Origin: Streptomyces zhihengii
Lineage (GTDB): Bacteria; Actinomycetota; Actinomycetes; Streptomycetales; Streptomycetaceae
DNA length: 64,000 nucleotides
Direction: 5' to 3'
Assembly (NCBI RefSeq): GCF_016919245.1
Contig: NZ_JAFEJA010000003.1
Span: forward strand, 248,001-312,000
A program made the translations under genes and the position numbers. Of this stretch, positions 30,181 through 38,336 are shown piece by piece (the first letter of the stretch is position 1; each line of letters starts with the position of its first letter). Under the pieces are notes generated by a model, which was not told the DNA's origin, made no database searches, and saw only the letters and a program-made list of their open reading frames with translations.

Positions 30181-31230
30181 ATGGTTGAGCGTAGTGTTCA
30201 GACGGACCTGCCGGGCGAAACGCCCATCCTTTTGATGCAACTCACCACAGGGTTTTGGAGCTTCAAGAGCTTCGCCGCAGCCGTCGAACTCGAGCTGTTC
30301 ACCCAGCTCTCCCTTCAGGGCCCGTCTACTCTTCAAGAAGTGGCCTCGGTACTCGAACTGGAGGAACGGCCGACGGACCTGCTCCTGGCAGCCTGTGCTT
30401 CTCTGGGCCTTCTCGAGAAGACCGGAGACCGCTACCGCAACGCGACCGTCGCTGAAGAGTTCCTTGTCGTAGGGCGGCCCTACTACTTCGGGGGCTTCGT
30501 CCGCTACTGCGACCAGCGCGAGTACCCCGCGTGGCACCGTGTCGTGGAGGCGCTGCGCACGAACAAGCCCACCACCTGGGACCCGAAGGTTCAGGACTCA
30601 CCGTTCGCTGCTGAGGACCCGGTGATGATGGCCTTGTTCTGGGAGGCCATGCACTCCATCTCGACCTTCACCGCTCGCTCACTTGGCGATGCCCACGACT
30701 TCGCAGAGTCGAGGCGGATCCTTGACGTCGGTGGAGGATCTGGTGCCTTCACGATCGAACTCTGCCGGCGGCACCCCCACCTCACTGCCACAGTCTTCGA
30801 CCTCCCGCATGTCTGCGGTATCGCCAAGGGCAAGATCACCGAAGCTGGCCTGGGCGATACCGTCGACACGACAAGCGGAAACTTCCTGAGCGACGATCCG
30901 CTTCCGGACGGCTATGACGTCATCCTGCTCAGCATGATCCTCCACGACTGGGATGAAGAAACGAATCGCCAGATCCTCGACAAGTGCTATGCGGCTCTCC
31001 CGCCTGGCGGCGCTCTGATCGTGTGCGAACTCGAACTGAACCCTGAACGCACAGGCCCTCCCGCAGCCGCCCTGATGGGAATGAACATGCTCATCGAGAC
31101 GACGGGTGGGAAGAACTACTCGCAGACCGAGTACGAGACATGGCTCGTCGACGCCGGGTTCGAGCACCCCAGTCACATCCCGCTCGAAGCGGCTGGCGCC
31201 AACGGTGCACTCATCGCGGTCAAGGCATAG
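30181..31230 (+). CDS. SAM-dependent O-methyltransferase (family 2)
   Basis: 349-residue small-molecule methyltransferase of the plant/actinobacterial O-methyltransferase-2 type. The N-terminal dimerisation/winged-helix part (residues 1-110, LFTQLSLQGPSTLQEVASVLELEE) is followed by the SAM fold. Its motif I is ILDVGGGSGAFTIEL (about 182), then FDLPHV, and MILHDWDEETNRQIL (about 260) with the His-Asp region used as catalytic base in the family. GGAGG lies directly upstream of ATG 30181, so the long upstream extension to 30061 is unlikely. The polyketide synthase starts four bases after the stop, so its product is the probable substrate. Confidence 0.9.
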   Translation: MVERSVQTDLPGETPILLMQLTTGFWSFKSFAAAVELELFTQLSLQGPSTLQEVASVLELEERPTDLLLAACASLGLLEKTGDRYRNATVAEEFLVVGRPYYFGGFVRYCDQREYPAWHRVVEALRTNKPTTWDPKVQDSPFAAEDPVMMALFWEAMHSISTFTARSLGDAHDFAESRRILDVGGGSGAFTIELCRRHPHLTATVFDLPHVCGIAKGKITEAGLGDTVDTTSGNFLSDDPLPDGYDVILLSMILHDWDEETNRQILDKCYAALPPGGALIVCELELNPERTGPPAAALMGMNMLIETTGGKNYSQTEYETWLVDAGFEHPSHIPLEAAGANGALIAVKA

Positions 31231-31234
31231 AGCC

Positions 31235-32335
31235 ATGGTTACCGTCTCCCGTCCAGTCGTAGGACTGCCACCACACGTCCTGGAACAGAGCGCCGTCCTG
31301 GACCATGTCACACACAGGATGGGGGACAACCCCAAACTGCCGGCCATCCGTCGACTGCTGGAGAACACCACCGTGCAGTCGCGGCGGGCGGTCCTGCCGC
31401 TCGACGAGATCGTCACCTACACCGGACTCGGCAAACGCAATCGCCTCTATCTCGAGCATGCCGTCGCCATGGCGACCAGCACTGCGTTCGAAGCGCTAGA
31501 GGCCGCGGACTGCCGGGCCGAGGACATCGATGCTCTCGTGGTCGCCAGTTGCACAGGCCACGCCCTCCCCGGGATAGACGCCCACTTGGTCAACTCCCTG
31601 GGACTGCGGCCTACAGTCCGGCGCACCCCTATCGCCCAGATGGGGTGCGCCGGAGGCGCCTACGCACTGGCCCAGGCAGCACGCAACATTGAGGCGCACC
31701 CCGATGTACGCCATGTACTCGTCGTCGCCGTCGAACTGCCCTCCTTGTCCTACCAGGCCAATGACGTCAGTATCTCCGGGCTCGTGTCTAGCGCTCTCTT
31801 CGGTGACGCCTGCGCAGCTGCCGTGGTCTCCGGCGACAACCGTGCCGGCCTGCGGCTCGGCGAAGTCTGGGAGTACCTTTTGCCGGGGTCTTTGGACGAC
31901 ATGGTCTACCACGTTGATGAGGAGGGATTTCATTTCGACACCCTGCCGTCTGTCACCGACTGCATTGCCCGGACGGTGCCCCACCTGGGAGCATGGTTGC
32001 AGGCCAGCAGCCCAGACACCGATGCGTGGTCCCCGCAATTCTTGGTGGCCCACACCGGCGGACCCAAGATCATGGACACTCTCAGAGACGGTCTCGGCTG
32101 CTCTGAGGACCTGCTCCGCCACTCTCGAGCCAGCCTGCGGGAACTGGGTAACACTGCGAGCGTTGCCGTCCTCGACGTCCTGGCCAGGACGTGGCAAGAG
32201 GCGACCACATGTCCAGAAGCACCCGGACTGCTGGTCGGCTTCGGGCCAGGCGTCACGACGATCGCCATCCGTGTCACTTGGGCACCAGGCGACCCATCTG
32301 GCCAGCAGGAAGCCAGCGTGGAAGTCATGGCATAG
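31235..32335 (+). CDS. Type III polyketide synthase (chalcone/stilbene synthase family)
   Basis: 366-residue homodimeric ketosynthase that would extend an acyl-CoA starter with malonyl-CoA units and cyclise it to a pyrone, resorcinol or naphthalene-type product. The family triad is visible: Cys in PIAQMGCAGGAYALAQA (about residue 135), His in VAHTGGPKIM (about 270), and Asn in LRELGNTASVAVLDVL (about 304). It also carries GFGPGVTT near the C-terminus. Length and triad exclude KAS III, which has a different Asn/His context. It is translationally coupled to the methyltransferase and followed by carboxylase genes supplying malonyl-CoA. Starter and product cannot be read from sequence. Confidence 0.92.
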   Translation: MVTVSRPVVGLPPHVLEQSAVLDHVTHRMGDNPKLPAIRRLLENTTVQSRRAVLPLDEIVTYTGLGKRNRLYLEHAVAMATSTAFEALEAADCRAEDIDALVVASCTGHALPGIDAHLVNSLGLRPTVRRTPIAQMGCAGGAYALAQAARNIEAHPDVRHVLVVAVELPSLSYQANDVSISGLVSSALFGDACAAAVVSGDNRAGLRLGEVWEYLLPGSLDDMVYHVDEEGFHFDTLPSVTDCIARTVPHLGAWLQASSPDTDAWSPQFLVAHTGGPKIMDTLRDGLGCSEDLLRHSRASLRELGNTASVAVLDVLARTWQEATTCPEAPGLLVGFGPGVTTIAIRVTWAPGDPSGQQEASVEVMA

Positions 32336-32715
32336 GAGTCGGCGCCTGTTGCGTCGTTGAGTGCTGAGGGGTGATGCCACAGTGCCCAGTGCGCAGCAAG
32401 TGCCCGCTGCTCGGCACCTGGCTTCGACGCCATCGCGTCAGGAAGGCTCCGGCCGGTGCAAAGGCTCGAACAGTCGGAGTTGTTGCGGTCGAGTCGAGCA
32501 TCCTTTGCTGAGGGTCAATGCAGGCCATTCCCGTGGGGTGATTCAAACCGTTGGCATGGGTGGCGATTGCCTCCTGCCGAAAGGCGACTGCCCAGCGGGC
32601 CGCAAGGCGCCTGACCTGCTGAGCGGCCTGTCAGGCAGGTGCGCCGAACCGGTGACCGGGACGTCCGGCGCATGGGGCAACCCACGCCCATGCCAACGGG
32701 TTAGGGGGTGGGGAT
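32336..32715 (+). promoter_or_regulatory. Gap before accB with hairpin
   Basis: 380 bases without a convincing gene. GCCTGAC (32609-32615) and GTCAGGC (32630-32636) form a 7-bp hairpin nested in weaker GGCGC/GCGCC pairing. It may end the polyketide synthase transcript or sit in the accB leader. Confidence 0.35.
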
Positions 32716-34296
32716 ATGGCGGATGCCGCCGGACTGTTCGCTGCAGACAGCGCGAGGGCGCGACTGCATGGATTGCTCTCGCTGCGGGAGCAGGCGGAGC
32801 GTGGCCCGAGTGACCGGGCGACCGAGGCGCAGCATGCCAAGGGCAAGCTGACGGCGCGTGAGCGGATCGCGCTGCTGCTGGACGAGGGGTCGTTCCGTGA
32901 GGTCGAGCAGTTGCGGCGGCATCGTGCGTCGGGGTTCGGTCTGGAGGCGAAGAAGCCGTACACGGACGGTGTGGTGACCGGCTGGGGCACGGTGGAGGGC
33001 CGGACGGTCTTCGTGTACGCGCACGATTTCCGGATCTTCGGGGGTGCGCTGGGCGAGGCGCACGCGACGAAGATCCACAAGATCATGGACATGGCGATCT
33101 CGGCGGGTGCTCCGCTGGTGTCGCTGAACGACGGTGCGGGTGCGCGGATCCAGGAGGGCGTGAGCGCTCTGGCCGGGTACGGGGGGATCTTCCAGCGGAA
33201 CACGAGGGCGTCGGGTGTGATCCCGCAGATCTCGGTGATGCTGGGCCCGTGCGCGGGCGGTGCGGCCTACAGTCCGGCGCTGACGGACTTCGTGTTCATG
33301 GTCCGTGAGACCTCGCAGATGTTCATCACCGGTCCGGACGTGGTGAAGGCGGTGACCGGCGAGGAGATCACGCAGAACGGTCTGGGCGGTGCGGACGTGC
33401 ACGCCGAGACCTCGGGCGTCGCGCACTTCGCGTACGACGACGAGGAGACCTGCATCGCGGAGGTCCGCTACCTCCTGTCCATGCTCCCCTCCAACAACCG
33501 CGAGAACCCGCCGACCACCACCGGCGACGACCCCGCCGACCGGCGCTCGGACGTCCTCCTGGACCTGGTCCCCGCCGACGGCAACCGCCCGTACGACATG
33601 CACAAGGTCATCGAGGAGCTCGTCGACGACGGCGACTACCTGGAGATCCACGAGCGCTGGGCCCGCAACATCATCTGCGCGCTCGCCCGCCTCGACGGCC
33701 AGGTCGTCGGCATCGTCGCCAACCAGCCGCAGTCGCTCGCCGGCGTCCTCGACATCGAGGCGTCCGAGAAGGCCGCGCGCTTCGTGCAGATGTGCGACGC
33801 CTTCAACATCCCGATCGTCACCCTCCTCGACGTGCCGGGCTTCCTGCCGGGTGTGGACCAGGAGCACGGCGGCATCATCCGCCACGGCGCCAAGCTGCTC
33901 TACGCCTACTGCAACGCCACCGTGCCCCGGATCTCGCTGATCCTGCGCAAGGCCTACGGAGGCGCCTACATCGTCATGGACTCGCAGTCCATCGGCGCCG
34001 ACCTCACCTACGCCTGGCCCACCAACGAGATCGCCGTCATGGGCGCCGAGGGCGCGGCGAACGTCATCTTCCGCCGCCAGATCGCCGAGGCGGAGGACTC
34101 CGAGGCCATGCGCACCCGCATGGTCAAGGAGTACAAGGCCGAGCTGATGCACCCCTACTACGCCGCCGAGCGCGGCCTGGTCGACGACGTCATCGACCCG
34201 GCCGAGACCCGCGAGGTCCTCATCAGGTCCCTCGCCATGCTCCGCACCAAGCACGCCGACCTCCCCCTTCGCAAGCACGGCAACCCCCCGCAGTAG
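32716..34296 (+). CDS. accB: Acetyl/propionyl-CoA carboxylase beta subunit (carboxyltransferase)
   Basis: 526-residue biotin-dependent carboxyltransferase subunit that works with a biotinylated alpha subunit (not in the window). It has the two crotonase-like halves: SLNDGAGARIQEGV and MLGPCAGGAAYSPAL in the first, VPGFLPGVDQEHGG and LRKAYGGAYIVMDSQSIGADL in the second. At the position that discriminates substrates in the Streptomyces coelicolor enzymes (Asp422 in PccB), this protein has Ile (GGAYIVM), as in the acetyl/propionyl-CoA enzyme AccB. Malonyl-CoA can therefore be a product. A purine-rich ribosome site precedes ATG 32716. The epsilon subunit follows after two bases. Confidence 0.94.
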   Translation: MADAAGLFAADSARARLHGLLSLREQAERGPSDRATEAQHAKGKLTARERIALLLDEGSFREVEQLRRHRASGFGLEAKKPYTDGVVTGWGTVEGRTVFVYAHDFRIFGGALGEAHATKIHKIMDMAISAGAPLVSLNDGAGARIQEGVSALAGYGGIFQRNTRASGVIPQISVMLGPCAGGAAYSPALTDFVFMVRETSQMFITGPDVVKAVTGEEITQNGLGGADVHAETSGVAHFAYDDEETCIAEVRYLLSMLPSNNRENPPTTTGDDPADRRSDVLLDLVPADGNRPYDMHKVIEELVDDGDYLEIHERWARNIICALARLDGQVVGIVANQPQSLAGVLDIEASEKAARFVQMCDAFNIPIVTLLDVPGFLPGVDQEHGGIIRHGAKLLYAYCNATVPRISLILRKAYGGAYIVMDSQSIGADLTYAWPTNEIAVMGAEGAANVIFRRQIAEAEDSEAMRTRMVKEYKAELMHPYYAAERGLVDDVIDPAETREVLIRSLAMLRTKHADLPLRKHGNPPQ

Positions 34297-34298
34297 CC

Positions 34299-34565
34299 AT
34301 GAAGATCTACGACAACGTCCCCCTATTGCGGGTCCAGCGCGGGAGTGCCAGCTACGAGGACATCGTGGCCATCGTCGTGGCGTTGGGCATGCTCAGCGGA
34401 TCTAGCAGACACCAGCCTGAGGCACCAGGCTCCACAGCCACGCCCGCACACGCATTTCGCCCGTGGCTGCGTCGTTCTTGGCGGCCCACACACGCTGTTC
34501 CGTGGAATGAGCACGCGTGCTGGCCTCCAGCACGCTGTGAATGGTCGCTTGGATCGTGCTCGTGA
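34299..34565 (+). CDS. accE: Acyl-CoA carboxylase epsilon subunit
   Basis: 88-residue protein starting two bases after accB. PLLRVQRGSASYEDIVAIVVALGML matches the short conserved core of actinobacterial epsilon subunits (R-V-x-R-G-x-A-x-x-E-x-A followed by a helix). These small proteins stimulate the beta subunit. The tail is Trp/Arg-rich (AFRPWLRRSW, HACWPPARCEW), a feature seen in the family, but it aligns poorly and may be altered by a frameshift. Position and core motif make the call likely. Confidence 0.65.
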   Translation: MKIYDNVPLLRVQRGSASYEDIVAIVVALGMLSGSSRHQPEAPGSTATPAHAFRPWLRRSWRPTHAVPWNEHACWPPARCEWSLGSCS

Positions 34566-34985
34566 GGGCCGAGTACCGCCAACTTCGGCCGTCGCTTCTG
34601 CGGAAATGCGCCGGGCGCGCAAGCTACGGATCCTCGGCAGTCCGTCGAGCATGCCATTTGCCGACCCGGTGAGCCCGCGTCCGAGCCAGACTCCAGATCG
34701 TGGATCCGCCTCGCGAACTGTGCCCTGTGCCGGCGGTGTCGTCCGCGCCTTTGGTGCGAGTGTCGGGGCAGTCGATCGGGTCGGGGTACGAGGCGAGCTA
34801 GGCTGCTGAAGGCGTCCGAATGCCGGGCCATCTGGCCTCTGACCTGCAAAGAAGCAAAGTGCAGCGAGACGATGCCATGGTCGCCCGTAGCTCACGGACG
34901 TCGCTCTACGTAGGACAGCGGATGCCCGCCGGTAAGTACGACCTGCTGCTAGCGGGGTGGGCTGGGGTGGGGCGGGGTCGCCACT
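34566..34985. other. No recognisable gene
   Basis: Open frames on both strands without motifs, ending in the dyad operator of the next gene. Confidence 0.4.
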
Positions 34986-35003
34986 TTAGGGGTGGGCCCT
35001 AAT
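34986..35003. promoter_or_regulatory. Dyad operator, site 2 (TTRGGG-N5-CCCYAA)
   Basis: TTAGGG (34986-34991), five bases, CCCTAA (34997-35002), then TG. This is a perfect 6-bp dyad 43 bases before the HATPase start, so it overlaps or adjoins the promoter. Confidence 0.6.
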
Positions 35004-35045
35004 GTCTTGGATGTCTGATTGCTCTGTTATTGGAGTAAGCGGTCT

Positions 35046-35558
35046 ATGGAAGACCGAAGTGCGGAGATCTTTCCGGATGTGATTGTTATGTACGTCACTG
35101 CACAGGACAGCGCCTTTAGCCCCACTGCCAATGCGGCGGGGAAGATCCCAGCCCCGCGCAGGCCCGCCGAGGATGATGAAGTGACGCAGGCCCTGGAGTG
35201 TCGTCCAGAAGCGGCAGGCCAGGCCCGGCATACCGCAGAGGTGGCCTGCCGTGCCTGGCATGTGGACGGGGAAGCAACCGACGCGGTGCTGCTCGTGGTC
35301 TCCGAACTAGTCACGAATGCCGTTGAGCACGCGCAGCCCCCTGTCACGCTGAACCTGCAACATGACCTGGCAGATGGAGGGGTGTGGGTGGGCGTTACTG
35401 ATGGTGGCCCAGCGGCACACGACGGTCCCTGGATCTCCTCGTGCTCGGGTGACGAACACGGCCGGGGCATGGACATTGTGGATGCCATTGCCGAGACCCA
35501 CGGAACGCACTGCCACCAGGGTGGCACGACGCACTGGGCTCACCTCTCTGCTGCGTGA
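35046..35558 (+). CDS. HATPase-domain regulatory protein (RsbW type), copy 2
   Basis: 170-residue single-domain GHKL ATPase. N box VVSELVTNAVEHA, G1 box VTDGGPAAHDG, G2 box DEHGRGMDIVDAI, and the family ending THWAHL. About 60 N-terminal residues precede the fold. ATG 35046 has GGAG about ten bases upstream; 35019 is possible but less well placed. It is closely related to the product of 19737-20201 (same boxes, same TTHWA end) but has no small-protein gene beside it. It shares the dyad operator type with copy 1 and with the LuxR gene at 47795. Confidence 0.85.
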   Translation: MEDRSAEIFPDVIVMYVTAQDSAFSPTANAAGKIPAPRRPAEDDEVTQALECRPEAAGQARHTAEVACRAWHVDGEATDAVLLVVSELVTNAVEHAQPPVTLNLQHDLADGGVWVGVTDGGPAAHDGPWISSCSGDEHGRGMDIVDAIAETHGTHCHQGGTTHWAHLSAA

Positions 35559-35873
35559 GCACAGTGAGATCGCGGAAGACAACGCCGAGGCACACGGCGG
35601 GCGCGGACGCCACATGCCTCTCGTTGGCAGGCGACGACGGATGTCTGCGCGCTGCCGAATCTCTGCGGTCAGTTGCTCTGGCGCCTCGACTCGCCGATCA
35701 CCTGATCCTGCTTTCAGCGGGCCCTCGACCGTCTCCCGTCGCACTCGCTGCTACGGCTCCTGGCGTGGACAGCCATCCTTGGCCGCGAACGTAGATAATC
35801 AGCCGTCGCCGACAATCGGCTCCATGATGCGGGCGCACCACCAGGGGCCCGTCTTGAAAGGCATCTCGTTTAG
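35559..35873. other. No recognisable gene
   Basis: Short stretch between the HATPase and the IS1380 element. It ends in TTAG, the left copy of the target duplication. Confidence 0.45.
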
Positions 35874-37532
35874 CCTCGCGCTTTCATGAAGCGGGCTGTC
35901 CGACGGGCGGTCAGGTAAACGAGAAGTGCCTCTGACCAGCAAGAATGAGGATTGTCGAGGTCCTTGTTCCTGCCATGCCGGAGGCACTTCCCAGGTGAAG
36001 AAGCGTATCGGGTCCTATCCACGCGTCCGCATCGAGGGCGGTGGTCGCGGAGTGGTGTCCCAGGCCGGGGCCGTGCTGCTGGTCGAGACCGCCCGCAAGG
36101 CCGGGCTGGACCAGGCGATATCGACGGCACTGACGCCGTGGCGACGTTCACGGGCAGTGCACGATCCAGGGAAGATCCTGCTGGACGTGGCACTCGCGGT
36201 CGCCCTGGGCGGGGACTGCCTCGCGGATGTCGGGATGCTGCGGGCCGAGCCGGCCGTGTTCGGGCCGGTGGCGTCCGACCCGACCGTCTCCCGGCTCGTC
36301 GACACCCTCGCCGCCGCCGGGCCGAAGGCCCTGTCCGCGATACGGGCCGCGCGGGCCGAAGCCCGCGAGCGCGTCTGGAGCCTGGCCAAAACCGCGGCTC
36401 CTGACGCGGGCGGGCAGGTGATCGTGGACCTGGACGGGGTCCTCGTTCTGGCCCACTCCGAGAAGCAGGACGCCACCGCGACCTGGAAGAAGACCTTCGG
36501 ACACCACCCCCTGATGGGGTTCGTCGACCACGGAAGCAGTGGCAGCGGGGAGCCGGTGGCCGGCCTGCTCAGGCCCGGCAACGCAGGCAGCAACACCGCC
36601 GCCGACCACATCACCACCACCCAACTCGCCCTGGCCCAGCTGCCGAAGAAGTACCGGCGCGGACGCCGGACGCTGATCCGTACCGACTCAGGAGGCGGCA
36701 CCCACGAGTTCGTCGCCTGGCTCGCCCAACGCGGCCGGTGGCTGTCGTACTCGGTCGGCATGACCATCACCGAGCAGATTCACCAGGCCGTCCTCAAGGC
36801 CCCCGCCTCGGCCTGGACGGCGGCGACCGAGCCCGGCGGCGAGATCCGGGACGGGGCCTGGGTCGCCGAACTGTCCGGCGACTGCCTGAAGGGCTGGCCG
36901 AAGGGAATGCGGCTGATCGTGCGGAAGGAACGGCCTCACCCCGGCGCCCAGTTGCGGATCACCGACGCCGACGGCCTGCGGCTCACCGCGTTCGCCACCA
37001 ACACCACCGGCATCCCGATCGCCGCACTCGAACTGCGGCACCGCCGGCGAGCCCGGGCGGAGGACCGCATCCGTGCCGCTCGCGCCACCGGCCTGCGCAA
37101 CCTGCCCCTGCACGACACCAAGCAGAACCAGATCTGGCTGGAGATCGTCCAGATCGCCCTCGACCTCCTCGCCTGGATGCCCATGCTCGCCCTGACCGGC
37201 GAAACCCGCAGGTGGGAACCCCGCCGCCTGAGGCTCCGCCTCTTCTCCGCCGCCGCCCAGCTGGTCACCACCGCCCGCCGCCGGCACCTGCGGTTCGCCC
37301 GCCACTGGCCCTGGACCCACATGATCACCGACGCCCTGGCACGACTCGAAGCCCTCCCGAACCCCGGCTGACCAGCGTGTTCCCGTCCCTGCGAGCAGCA
37401 CCACCCCCGCCGGAGCCGTGGAACCCGGCGCCCACCCGACGCGACAGCCGGGCCATCAGCCTGACCACCACCAGCCCGAACAACCGAAACGGCCCGCCGA
37501 AGAAACCCACGGACCGTCACGAAAGATCGAGG
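35874..37532 (+). mobile_element. IS1380-family element, copy 2, complete (1659 bp)
   Basis: Left end CCTCG-CG-CTTTC-A-TGA at 35874 and right end whose complement reads CCTCG-AT-CTTTC-G-TGA, ending at 37532. TTAG stands on both sides (35870-35873 and 37533-37536) as a 4-bp target duplication. It matches copy 1 at 1-1431 throughout the shared part and lies in the same orientation. Confidence 0.92.
35995..37371 (+). CDS. IS1380-family transposase (copy 2)
   Basis: 458-residue DDE transposase from GTG 35995 (VKKRIGSYPRVRIEGGG), with GGAGG ten bases upstream; an ATG at 35926 would add a Cys-rich stretch not expected in the family. Catalytic acids fall in VIVDLDGVLVLAHSEK and LIRTDSGGGTHEFV; the C-terminal part is Arg-rich. 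The frame is complete and the element has intact ends, so it is probably functional. Confidence 0.92.
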   Translation: MKKRIGSYPRVRIEGGGRGVVSQAGAVLLVETARKAGLDQAISTALTPWRRSRAVHDPGKILLDVALAVALGGDCLADVGMLRAEPAVFGPVASDPTVSRLVDTLAAAGPKALSAIRAARAEARERVWSLAKTAAPDAGGQVIVDLDGVLVLAHSEKQDATATWKKTFGHHPLMGFVDHGSSGSGEPVAGLLRPGNAGSNTAADHITTTQLALAQLPKKYRRGRRTLIRTDSGGGTHEFVAWLAQRGRWLSYSVGMTITEQIHQAVLKAPASAWTAATEPGGEIRDGAWVAELSGDCLKGWPKGMRLIVRKERPHPGAQLRITDADGLRLTAFATNTTGIPIAALELRHRRRARAEDRIRAARATGLRNLPLHDTKQNQIWLEIVQIALDLLAWMPMLALTGETRRWEPRRLRLRLFSAAAQLVTTARRRHLRFARHWPWTHMITDALARLEALPNPG

Positions 37533-37599
37533 TTAGATGCGCTGAAGGACCGCTGCCTCCAGCAGATGGAAGGCCTGTCGCATCTGGAGGCATGTTGCA

Positions 37600-38110
37600 A
37601 CACGGGTGGATCGGCAGAACCAGGATTGAGACCGATGGGTCAAGCTGAGCGCGGACTGGCCGCAGTGAACGGTGGCAAGCAGGGCGATCTCGAACTCTTC
37701 TGCGATCATTGAGTGGGTGGACGCCCGGATCGTGGCCGGCTTCGGGACATCCGTCGGCACGCCATCCCCGGGCTGCTCGCCGACGGCGCGTTGGGCCTGC
37801 TCAAGACGCTGCGCGAGAGTGATCCGGAGTTCGTCCCGCTGGACGCACCCCCCGCCGCATGCGACCGCAAGGGCGACAGCGGAGCCGACTGTTCGGCCAG
37901 GCACCACTGGCACGGCGTGAACGTTCAGGTCGTCACCAACTCCGCTGGCGAAGTTTGGTGGACTTCTCCCGCGCTGCCAGGCTGCATCATGACCTGACCG
38001 TGGCCCGCACCTACCACACCGTCCGCGGGCGGCAAGCTCACCCTCACCCAGTGCACCGTCAACCGGGCCCCTGGCCGCAGTTCGGGCACCGGTCTAACGC
38101 GGCATCGCAG
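37600..38110 (+). pseudogene. IS5-family transposase remnant
   Basis: In one frame (37713-37997): LLADGALGLLKTLRESDPEFVPLD, then CDRKGDSGADCSARHHWHGVNVQVVTNSAGEVWWTSPALPG, the start of the catalytic domain of an IS5-type transposase. A helix-turn-helix trace (VAGFGTSVGTPSPG) is in another frame just upstream. The frame breaks again after the first catalytic region (HDLTVARTYHTVRG in a third frame), and the C-terminus is gone. Confidence 0.7.
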
Positions 38111-38336
38111 GGCTTAAGTCCTGGCAAATCTTCCACAGATCCCGCATCAGCCCGAACCGCGAGGCAGCCATCGCCAAAGCTGTCCTCGTTTTGGAGAGGC
38201 AGAGCTGAAACCACTCAGTGCGGGCTGTGTACCACCATTGCCGTCCGTGAGCACACCTCTGGGCGCCGCTGCAGGATCAGGGCGAGTCGAAGAGGCCTCG
38301 GGGACAGCGCACGGCCGCTGGTCGTCTTCTGGATCA
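38111..38336. other. Intergenic
   Basis: Decayed DNA between the IS5 remnant and the stop of the LAL regulator gene. Nothing recognised. Confidence 0.4.

Noticed and set aside
31235..32335. KAS III (FabH) instead of a type III PKS
   Set aside because: Cys, His and Asn contexts (MGCAGG, AHTGGPK, LGNTASV) and length are those of the chalcone synthase family.
32540..32660. Riboswitch before accB
   Set aside because: Only one 7-bp hairpin; no known aptamer core recognised.
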